Origin: Rhodospirillaceae bacterium
GTDB taxonomy: Bacteria; Pseudomonadota; Alphaproteobacteria; Thalassobaculales; Thalassobaculaceae
NCBI GenBank assembly: GCA_018401495.1
Contig: JAGYJX010000010.1
Location: 124,001-188,000, forward strand
Direction: 5' to 3'
Length of the DNA stretch: 64,000 nucleotides
Position numbers and translations under genes: made by a program. The notes beneath the pieces are model-generated. The model made no database searches. It was not told the origin of the DNA and worked only from the letters and a program-made list of their open reading frames with translations. Positions within the stretch are counted from its first letter, which is position 1. Each line of letters starts with the position of its first letter. Below, in pieces: positions 54,262 through 64,000 of this stretch.

Positions 54262-54405
54262 GGCGGTCAGTCTACCACAGGCCGGGCGCCGGTTGCGACG
54301 CCTCGACCGGCCCGCTCGGCCAGCCGCGTTGTCGCGTGCGTCCGGGACCGGCACACTCGCCGCCGATCATCCGACCGAATCGATTCACCGCCCGAAAGTG
54401 ACCGC

Positions 54406-56607
54406 GTGGACGACCTGCTGCCCCTGGATGCGCCCTTCGACCGGGTCAGCGTGCTGCTGCCGCTGCCGCTCGACGCGCCCTATGACTACAAGGCCGACCC
54501 GGGGCTGGCGCTCGGCCGCGGGGCGGTCGTCGAGGTGCCGCTCGGCAAGCGTCGCCTGATCGGCGTGGTCCTGGGGCCGGGCGGCGACGAGGTGGCGGCG
54601 GAGCGGCTGCGCGGCGTGATCCGGAAGTTCGACGTGCCGCCGCTGCCGGCCGGGGTGATCGACCTGGTCGACTGGGTGGCGTCCTGGACGCTGGCGCCGC
54701 GCGGCGCGGTGCTGCGCATGGCGATCAACTCGCCGGGCGCGCTGGAGCCGCCGGCCGCCACCACCGTGCTGACCGCCGTGCCGGAGATGGCGTGGCCGCC
54801 GGCGACCCGCCTGACACCGGCCCGGCGGCGGGCGCTGGCGGCCCTGGCCGACGGCCCGGCCCTCGAACCGAGGGATCTGGCGCGCGAGGCGTCGGTCGGC
54901 CCGGCGGTGATCAAGTCGATGCTGGAGGCCGGCCTGCTGGAGCGCCACGACCTGCCGCCGCCCCCGCCGTTCCAGCCGCCCGACCCCGACCGCCGCGGCC
55001 ACGCGCTGACCGGCGAGCAGGCCGAGGCGGCCGAGGCCTTGCGACGTTCGGTCGCGGATCGGACGTTCTCGGTGACCGCCCTCGACGGGGTCACCGGCTC
55101 CGGCAAGACCGAGGTGTACTTCGAGGCGATCGCCGCGGCCTTGTCGGCCGGCCGGCAGGCGCTGGTGCTGCTGCCCGAGATCGCGCTGTCGGCGCAGTGG
55201 CTCGACCGCTTCGCCGACCGCTTCGGGGTGGCGCCGGCGGTCTGGCACTCCGACCTGAAGCCGCGGGTCCGGCGCGACACCTGGAGGGCGGTCGCGGAAG
55301 GCACCGCGCGGGTGCTGGTCGGCGCCCGCTCGGCGCTGTTCCTGCCGTTCCCGGACCTCGGCCTGATCGTCGTCGACGAGGAGCACGAGCCCGCCTACAA
55401 GCAGGAGGACGGCGTCAGCTACCAGGCCCGCGACATGGCGGTGGTGCGGGCCCGCCTCGAAGGCGTGCCGATCGCCCTGGTGTCGGCGACGCCGAGCCTC
55501 GAGACGCTGGAGAACGTGCGCGGCGGGCGCTACCGGTCGCTGCACCTGACGGCGCGGCCGGGCACGGCGACCCTGCCGTCGGTCGAGCTGATCGACCTGC
55601 GCCGCGACCGGCCGGAGCGCGGCCGCTTCCTGGCGCCGGGGCTGGTCCGGGCGGTCGAGCGGACGCTGGCCGACGGCGAGCAGGTGCTGCTGTTCCTGAA
55701 CCGCCGGGGCTACGCGCCGCTGACCCTGTGCCGGGCCTGCGGCCACCGCCTGGAATGCCCGAACTGCACGGCCTGGCTGGTCGAGCACCGGCTGCTCGGC
55801 CGCCTGCAGTGCCACCACTGCGGCTTCTCCGGTCGGCTGCCGCGGGCCTGCCCGTCCTGCGAGGCCGAGGACAGCTTCGTGGCCAGCGGCCCGGGCGTGG
55901 AGCGGCTGGCCGAGGAGGTGCTGAGCCGGTTCCCCGACGCCCGGTTCCAGATCGCCTCGTCCGACACCATCGTCGGGCCCGACCAGGCCGGCGAGTTCGT
56001 GCGGGCGGTCAACGCCCGCGAGGTCGACGTGATCGTCGGCACCCAGATCGTCGCCAAGGGCCACCACTTTCCGTGGCTGACCCTGGTCGGGGTGGTCGAC
56101 GCCGATCTCGGCCTGGCCGGCGGCGACCTGCGCGCCGGCGAGCGCACCTACCAGATGCTGCACCAGGTCTCCGGACGGGCCGGGCGCGCCGAGCGGCCGG
56201 GCCGGGTGCTGCTGCAGACCCATGTGCCGGAGAACCCGGTGATGGCGGCGCTGGCGGCCGGCGACCGCGACCGCTTCATGGCGTACGAGGCCGAGCAGCG
56301 CCGCGCCGCCGGCATGCCGCCGTTCGGGCGCCTGGCCGGGCTGGTGGTGTCCGCCCCCGACGCCGAGCGGGCGGACGCGGCGGCCCGCCTGATCGCCCGC
56401 GCCGCGCCCCGGCTCGACGGCGTCACCGTGCTGGGGCCGGCCCCGGCGCCGCTGGCGCTGCTGCGCGGCCGGCACCGCCGCCGCCTGCTGGTCAAGGCCC
56501 GCAAGGAGATCAACCTGCAGCGCGTGCTGCGCGACTGGCTGGCCCCGATCCGCCTGGAGAACGCGGTGCGGCTGGCGGTCGACGTCGACCCCTACAGCTT
56601 CCTGTGA
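54406..56607 (+). CDS. priA: Primosomal helicase PriA
   Basis: Replication-restart 3'-5' helicase, 733 residues. 3'-end DNA-binding domain (VSVLLPLPLDAPYDYKA), Walker A GVTGSGKTEVYF, DEEH box VVDEEHEPAYKQED, and the zinc-binding cysteine set CRACGHRLECPNC, CHHCGFSGRLPRACPSC; helicase motif VSGRAGRAERPG. GTG 54406 (VDDLLPLDAPF) is chosen because no ATG fits. Its stop overlaps a GTG of the next frame. Confidence 0.93.
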   Translation: MDDLLPLDAPFDRVSVLLPLPLDAPYDYKADPGLALGRGAVVEVPLGKRRLIGVVLGPGGDEVAAERLRGVIRKFDVPPLPAGVIDLVDWVASWTLAPRGAVLRMAINSPGALEPPAATTVLTAVPEMAWPPATRLTPARRRALAALADGPALEPRDLAREASVGPAVIKSMLEAGLLERHDLPPPPPFQPPDPDRRGHALTGEQAEAAEALRRSVADRTFSVTALDGVTGSGKTEVYFEAIAAALSAGRQALVLLPEIALSAQWLDRFADRFGVAPAVWHSDLKPRVRRDTWRAVAEGTARVLVGARSALFLPFPDLGLIVVDEEHEPAYKQEDGVSYQARDMAVVRARLEGVPIALVSATPSLETLENVRGGRYRSLHLTARPGTATLPSVELIDLRRDRPERGRFLAPGLVRAVERTLADGEQVLLFLNRRGYAPLTLCRACGHRLECPNCTAWLVEHRLLGRLQCHHCGFSGRLPRACPSCEAEDSFVASGPGVERLAEEVLSRFPDARFQIASSDTIVGPDQAGEFVRAVNAREVDVIVGTQIVAKGHHFPWLTLVGVVDADLGLAGGDLRAGERTYQMLHQVSGRAGRAERPGRVLLQTHVPENPVMAALAAGDRDRFMAYEAEQRRAAGMPPFGRLAGLVVSAPDAERADAAARLIARAAPRLDGVTVLGPAPAPLALLRGRHRRRLLVKARKEINLQRVLRDWLAPIRLENAVRLAVDVDPYSFL

Positions 56608-56618
56608 GTTCCGACGCC

Positions 56619-57123
56619 ATGGCCGGGCCGATCCTCCGCCCGTTCGTCGCGGCCGACCTCGCCGCCACCGTCGCCATGCAGTGCCGGGCGATGGCGGTGC
56701 TCGGCCGGACCCACTACACGGCCGAGCAGACCGCCCTGCTGCTGGCGGCGACGGAGGCGCCGGACTATCCGGGCGAACTGCTTGGCAACGACGTCTGGCT
56801 CGCCGTCGACCCGGAAGGGGCCGTCATCGGCTCGGCCGGCTGGGGCGCGGTGCCGGGTGCGGCGCACGGCCGCATCCGCAAGGTGTTCGTGGAGCCAACG
56901 CTGGCCGGGCCGCGGCCTCGGCCGGCGGCTGGTCGAGGCGGCCGAGGCGCGGGCCCGCGCGCGCCGGGATCGGCGCGGATTCGTGGTGCGCGCCAACCTG
57001 AACGCGGTGGCGTTCTACGAGCGCCTCGGCTACCGCGCCACCGGCCCCGGGTCGATGGCGGTGCCGGGTGGCGGCACGGTGCCCATGACCATGATGGAAA
57101 AACTTTCCGAAACCACCCTTTAG
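56619..57123 (+). CDS. GNAT family N-acetyltransferase, one frameshift
   Basis: About 168 residues. ILRPFVAADLAATVAMQCRA, VIGSAGWGAVPGAAHGRIRKVFVEP, then a frame change at about 56915, then GRGLGRRLVEAAEARARA (acetyl-CoA site RGxG) and NLNAVAFYERLGYRATGP. Typical single-domain acetyltransferase; substrate unknown. ATG 56619 is used; a GTG at 56604 overlapping the priA stop would add five residues. Confidence 0.8.
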
Positions 57124-57164
57124 CGCTGCGGCCGCGGGCGTGCCCTCTGCTGCGCCGCGGCGGC

Positions 57165-57193
57165 TTGCACCCCCCATACCCCTGTGCTAGTTA
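57165..57193 (+). promoter_or_regulatory. Candidate atp operon promoter
   Basis: TTGCAC (57165-57170), 17-base spacer, TAGTTA (57188-57193), about 130 bases before atpH. The leader that follows holds a stable GC hairpin at about 57200-57243 (outer GCCGCGC/GCGCGGC, inner AGGCC/GGCCT). It is the best promoter match in the 200-base gap after the GNAT gene. Confidence 0.6.
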
Positions 57194-57326
57194 GGCGCCG
57201 CGCCGCGGGGGGAGGCCCCTCCGGGAGGCCTTTGCGCGGCGGCTTCACCAACCACGCGGCCAGTCGGCGTGGTCCCGCTTCCCGTGGGATGATCCGACAT
57301 CGGTCGAGACGAAGGGGCGTTTCCTC

Positions 57327-57877
57327 GTGGCATCGGAAACCCAAGGGCTTGCCGCTCGATACGCGTTGGCGCTCTATGAGCTGGCCGACGAGGGCAAGGC
57401 TCTGGATGACGTCGCATCGGACCTGTCCGCGTTGCGGCAGCTGATCGGCGATAGTCCGGACTTCACGCGTCTGATCCGCTCGCCGGTGCTGACCCGCGAC
57501 GAGCAGAGCCGGGGCGTTCTGGCGGTGGCGACCACCTTCGGCGCCAACCCGCTGACGACCAAATTTCTCGGCGTCCTGGCGTCCAACCGGCGGCTGTTCG
57601 CGCTGCCGCGGATGATCGACGCCTTCCTGGCCGAACTGGCCCGCCGGCGCGGCGAAGTCGCCGCCCAGGTCACCTCCGCGGTGCCGCTCTCCGAGGCCGA
57701 GGTCGCCTCGGTCACCGAGGCGCTTCGCAAGGTGGTCGGCCAGAAGGTCTCCGTTGCCCTCACCGTCGACCCGTCGCTGATCGGCGGCCTCATCGTGCGA
57801 GTCGGCTCGCGCATGATCGACAGTTCGCTCCGTACCAAGCTGCAGCGCCTGCAGCTCGCCATGAAAGGGATTGGCTG

Positions 57878-57878
<1 letters not shown>
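57327..57878 (+). CDS. atpH: ATP synthase F1 delta subunit
   Basis: 183-residue OSCP/delta subunit linking F1 to the stator. [51 protein letters not shown] and [19 protein letters not shown] are all conserved. GTG 57327 is the only start that keeps the N-terminal helix. First gene of an intact F1 operon; the stop overlaps the atpA ATG. Confidence 0.93.
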
Positions 57879-59410
<1,532 letters not shown>

Positions 59411-59416
59411 CACCCG

Positions 59417-59436
59417 GGCCGCCCGATCGGGCGGCC
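59417..59436. repeat. Perfect 20-bp palindrome between atpA and atpG
   Basis: GGCCGCCCGATCGGGCGGCC reads the same on both strands and would form a stable hairpin in the atp mRNA seven bases after the atpA stop. No T-run follows, so it is more likely an mRNA-stability or expression-ratio element than a terminator. Confidence 0.6.
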
Positions 59437-59487
59437 TGACACGGGGCTCGGCGGCCAACAGCGAACGGTGGGGCAGCGGACGGTACC

Positions 59488-60369
59488 ATGGCCAATCTCA
59501 AGGACCTGAAGATCCGGATCAAAAGCGTCAAGTCGACGCAGAAGATCACCTCGGCCATGAAGATGGTCGCGGCCGCCAAGCTGCGGCGGGCACAGGAGGC
59601 GGCCGAGGCCGCGCGTCCCTACGCCCTGCGCATGGACCGGATGATCGCGTCGCTGGGCGCCAAGGTCTCCGGCGTCGGCGGTCCCAAGCTGATCGCCGGG
59701 ACCGGCAGCGACAACGTGCACATGATCGTGGTGGCGACCGCCGACCGCGGGCTGTGCGGCGGCTTCAACTCCTCGATCGTGCGGGCCGCCCGGCGCCGCA
59801 TCACCGAGCTGGAGAGCGCCGGCAAGACCGTCAAGATCATGACCGTCGGCCGCAAGGCCCGCGACCAGCTGCGCCGGACCCACAGCTCCCGGATCGTCAA
59901 GTCGCTGGAGAACATCGCCCGCACGGTGGTCGGCTTCGACCAGGCCGACGCCATCGCCCGCGAACTGATCCACGGCTTCGACGCCGGCGAGTTCGACGTC
60001 TGCACGATCTTCTACAACCGCTTCAAGTCGGCGATGAGCCAGATCGTGACGGCCCAGCAGCTGATCCCGGCCAAGCTGCCGGAAGCCACCGACGAGGCCG
60101 ACGGCGAGCTGAAGGCGCTGTACGAGTACGAGCCGGACGAGGAAGGCATCCTCGCCGCGCTGCTGCCGCGCAACGTCGCCACCCAGATCTACGCCGCGCT
60201 CCTCGAGAACGCGGCCAGCGAGCACGGCGCGCGGATGACCGCCATGGACAGCGCCACCCGCAACGCCGGCGACATGATCGACCGACTGACGATGACCTAC
60301 AACCGGACTCGTCAGGCGGTCATCACCAAGGAGCTTATCGAGATCATTTCGGGCGCCGAGGCGCTCTGA
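59488..60369 (+). CDS. atpG: ATP synthase F1 gamma subunit
   Basis: 293-residue rotor shaft. [20 protein letters not shown] and [19 protein letters not shown] form the N-terminal helix; [14 protein letters not shown] and the C-terminal [35 protein letters not shown] are conserved. Intact. Starts 77 bases after atpA. Confidence 0.96.
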   Translation: MANLKDLKIRIKSVKSTQKITSAMKMVAAAKLRRAQEAAEAARPYALRMDRMIASLGAKVSGVGGPKLIAGTGSDNVHMIVVATADRGLCGGFNSSIVRAARRRITELESAGKTVKIMTVGRKARDQLRRTHSSRIVKSLENIARTVVGFDQADAIARELIHGFDAGEFDVCTIFYNRFKSAMSQIVTAQQLIPAKLPEATDEADGELKALYEYEPDEEGILAALLPRNVATQIYAALLENAASEHGARMTAMDSATRNAGDMIDRLTMTYNRTRQAVITKELIEIISGAEAL

Positions 60370-60413
60370 GGCGCAGCGCACCTCCGCCTCCCACGCCCAC
60401 ACGAGGAGCCTAG

Positions 60414-61841
<1,428 letters not shown>

Positions 61842-61891
61842 GCGCCGCGCCCGAGCGGCGGTCGCAGCGGTCGATACAGAGGTAGGAAGCG

Positions 61892-62305
61892 ATGGCGGAG
61901 ACCACCAAGTTCGAACTCGTGTCGCCGGAGCGCCTCGTGCTCTCCCGCGACGTCGAGATGGTCGTCGTTCCCGGCACCGAGGGCTATTTCGGCGTGCTGC
62001 CCCGGCACGCGCCGATGATCTCGACGCTGGCGGCCGGCGTGATCGACATCCACGAGGGCGGGGCGGTGGTCGACCGCATCTTCGTCGCCGGCGGCTTCGC
62101 CGAGGTCACCGAGACCCGCTGCACGGTGCTGGCCGAGGAGGCGACCCGGCTGTCCGAGGTCGACGTGGCGGCCACCGAGAAGGCGATCGCCGACGACCGC
62201 GACGTGCTCAAGGACACCACCGACCCGGTCGAGCGCGGCAAGCTCGAGGACCGGGTGCGGGCGCGCGAAGCCATGCTCGAGGCCAAGCGCCGGGCCGCAG
62301 CTTAA
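61892..62305 (+). CDS. atpC: ATP synthase F1 epsilon subunit
   Basis: 137 residues. KFELVSPERLVLSRDVEMVV, VPGTEGYFGVLPRHAPMIS, FVAGGFAEVTETRCTVLAEEA, and a C-terminal helical region that can block rotation. Last gene of the F1 operon; the F0 genes are elsewhere, as usual for alphaproteobacteria. Confidence 0.93.
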   Translation: MAETTKFELVSPERLVLSRDVEMVVVPGTEGYFGVLPRHAPMISTLAAGVIDIHEGGAVVDRIFVAGGFAEVTETRCTVLAEEATRLSEVDVAATEKAIADDRDVLKDTTDPVERGKLEDRVRAREAMLEAKRRAAA

Positions 62306-62333
62306 CCCGTCCTCCGCCGATAATAGGTCCCCG

Positions 62334-62356
62334 CCCGTCGCATAGCCGCGACGGGT
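62334..62356 (+). terminator. Hairpin after atpC
   Basis: Stem CCCGTCGC/GCGACGGG (62334-62341 with 62348-62355) with a 6-base loop, 30 bases after the atpC stop. Only scattered Ts follow (TGCTTGCTC), so this is a moderate terminator candidate for the atp operon. Confidence 0.5.
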
Positions 62357-62436
62357 GCTTGCTCACGATCATTTTCGCCGTGACGTCGGATCACGTGGTG
62401 TACCTTCCGCCATAGGCCGGTGGATCAGGTGAAAAT

Positions 62437-64000
62437 GTGCATTTGGCAGTGGAGTTCCTCGAGAGCGCGGCGCTGATTCTCGCGCTCTGCTTCTCGCAGC
62501 GATTTGTCGTGGAACGTTGGCCGGACTCCGAACCGACCCGTCACGTTCTCTCTGGGCTGCTGTTCGGAGTCGCGAGCGTGGTGGCGATGTCCATGGCCGT
62601 CGCGCTGTCGGAAGGAGTCATCTTCGACGCGCGCAGCGTGGTGCTGGCGACCGGAGCACTGTTCGGAGGTCCTGTCGTCGCCGCGATCTCGGCGACCATC
62701 GCCGGGGCCTACCGGCTCTATCTCGGCGGCGACGGCGCCATCGTCGGCCTGATGGTGATCGTAAGCGTCGCGATGCTCGGAGTGATCGCCAATCGCCTGT
62801 TCGCCGACCGCCTGACCGAATTGCGGGCGCATCACTTGCTTGGCTTCGGCGTCGGGGTCCACGTGGTGGCGCTGTCGTGGTTCGCGGTTCTGCCGATCGA
62901 GTTCGTCGGGGTGATCCTGCCGCAACTGGCGCTGCCCTATGTCACCGTGCTGAGCCTCGCGACGGTGGCGATGGGCGTCCTGCTGCGCGAGATCGAGAAG
63001 CTGCTGGAGCACGACCGGATCCTCGGCGAGAGCCGGCAGCGCTTCCGGTTCCTGTTCGACACGACGGCGACAGCGCTCCTTGAAGAGGATGTGTCGGCCG
63101 TCCACGCCGCCCTGGCGCGGCTTCGGAGGGAAGGCGTCCGTGACCTTCGCGGGTATCTTGCGGACCATCCGGAGGAGGTTGCCAGCCTCGCGGGCCAGGT
63201 TCGCATTCTGCACGTCAACCCGGCGGCGGTTGCGCTGTTCCGGGTCGCATCGCAATACGAGTTGAAGGTCCGTATCGATACGTTCTTTGGCCCGGATGCG
63301 TCGGCGACCTTCGTCGACGAGCTGTGTGCGATGTGGGACGGCGCCGAGCGGTTCCAGCGCGAGACAACGTTCCGCACCGGGGACGGCGAGACGTTCACGG
63401 CGATCATCGCCTTGCCGCTGCCACGGACTCCCGTGGATGCCCGGCATGTTCCCGTCAGCGTCGTCGACATCACCGCCCAGAAGCAGGCCGAGCGCGAAAT
63501 CGCGGCGGAGCGTCGGCGACTTGAGGAGGTCCTCTGGGGGACCGACGTCGGAACCTGGGAATGGAACGTCAGGACCGGCGAGACCGCCTTCAACGAACGC
63601 TGGGCGCAAATCGCCGGCTATTCCCTTGATGAACTCGCCCCGATCTCGATCGAGACCTGGAAGCGCCTCACCCACCCCGACGACCTCGCGGCATCGGGTG
63701 CGGTCCTGGGCAGGGTGTTCGCCCGCGAGCTTGATTTCTATGAATGCGAAGCTCGGATGCGGCACCGCGATGGCACCTGGGTCTGGGTGCTCGACCGTGG
63801 AACGGTGGTCGAATGGGACGATCGCGGCGCACCGCTGCGGATGTCGGGCACCCACATGGACATCACCCGCCGCAAGCTGGCGGAGGAGCGCGTCGCTCGG
63901 CTGTCGAGCGTCCGCGACGCGCTTCTGAAGTGCCACGCGGCCATCCTGGCGGCAGACGACGAGGCCGCGATCCTCGAGACCACGGTGCGCACGTTGGTCG
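62437..64000 (+). CDS. Membrane PAS sensor protein, 3' end beyond the window
   Basis: The frame stays open from GTG 62437 to the end of the window (521 residues) and is cut by it. A stop at 62413 and an AGGTGA eight bases before the GTG set the start. Residues 1-190 hold about six membrane helices of the 5TM-5TMR_LYT type ([38 protein letters not shown]). A linker helix leads to a PAS domain ([29 protein letters not shown]), then a second PAS/PAC of the PAS_3 type ([37 protein letters not shown]) and the start of a GAF-like region. The output (kinase or GGDEF) is off the window. Confidence 0.75.
   Translation, partial: MHLAVEFLESAALILALCFSQRFVVERWPDSEPTRHVLSGLLFGVASVVAMSMAVALSEGVIFDARSVVLATGALFGGPVVAAISATIAGAYRLYLGGDGAIVGLMVIVSVAMLGVIANRLFADRLTELRAHHLLGFGVGVHVVALSWFAVLPIEFVGVILPQLALPYVTVLSLATVAMGVLLREIEKLLEHDRILGESRQRFRFLFDTTATALLEEDVSAVHAALARLRREGVRDLRGYLADHPEEVASLAGQVRILHVNPAAVALFRVASQYELKVRIDTFFGPDASATFVDELCAMWDGAERFQRETTFRTGDGETFTAIIALPLPRTPVDARHVPVSVVDITAQKQAEREIAAERRRLEEVLWGTDVGTWEWNVRTGETAFNERWAQIAGYSLDELAPISIETWKRLTHPDDLAASGAVLGRVFARELDFYECEARMRHRDGTWVWVLDRGTVVEWDDRGAPLRMSGTHMDITRRKLAEERVARLSSVRDALLKCHAAILAADDEAAILETTVRTLV

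Overview
The window is about 64 kb of very GC-rich DNA from an alphaproteobacterium, most likely of the Rhodospirillales type. The case rests on gene order and content: an atpHAGDC operon preceded by priA and a divergent fsa-DUF484-xerC group, an mdh-sucCD-sucAB-lpdA cluster, proA-nadD-rsfS-rlmH, and families typical of alphaproteobacteria (PAS_5, DUF1289, DUF484). Both ends are cut inside genes: proA at the left and a membrane PAS sensor at the right. I see no tRNA, rRNA, CRISPR array, insertion sequence or prophage.

Layout. 1-3.2 kb: proA (3' part), nadD, rsfS, rlmH and an SDR oxidoreductase. 3.2-3.9 kb: a small gene graveyard with a LysR remnant joined to a NIPSNAP remnant. 3.8-8.3 kb (minus strand): a Tat/lipoprotein, a MarR regulator, aspS and an M23 peptidase. 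8.3-15 kb: the dTDP-rhamnose operon rmlC-B-D-A with its own candidate promoter, followed by three family-2 glycosyltransferases. 15-18 kb: an aspartoacylase-like hydrolase and the spermidine pair speD-speE behind a structured leader with an intrinsic terminator. 18-24 kb: DUF533/TerB protein, LysE exporter, lone cyclic-nucleotide-binding protein, serA, cupin, GST and a secreted PHA-depolymerase-like esterase. 24-38.7 kb: a lone molybdopterin oxidoreductase, then a long minus-strand series (ABC exporter triad, two tandem PAS_5 proteins, peroxiredoxin, RidA, homocysteine methyltransferase, DUF1289, DJ-1/PfpI, MFS, YnjBC-type importer without ATPase). 38.8-42 kb: two uncharacterised proteins and a methyltransferase. 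42-51 kb: TCA-cycle cluster. 51-57 kb: xerC, DUF484, fsa, two small ORFs, priA, GNAT. 57-62 kb: F1-ATPase operon. 62.4 kb to end: sensor protein.

A strong technical signal runs through the window. Some 25 single-base frameshifts interrupt genes that must be functional (aspS, sucA, sucB, serA, rlmH, rmlA, rmlD, proA). Many are net +1 insertions, and several compensate each other inside one gene. Consensus sequence error is the simplest explanation; these genes are given as full-length CDS with the shift noted. The LysR and NIPSNAP fragments are different: they are truncated and look like true pseudogenes.

I did not find a clear new defence, mobile or biosynthetic system. The best leads are the speD leader (terminator plus a matching antiterminator segment), the rml promoter with an inverted repeat in its spacer, the uncharacterised genes at 38.9-41.2 kb, the tandem PAS_5 genes beside an exporter operon, and dispersed REP-like palindromes.
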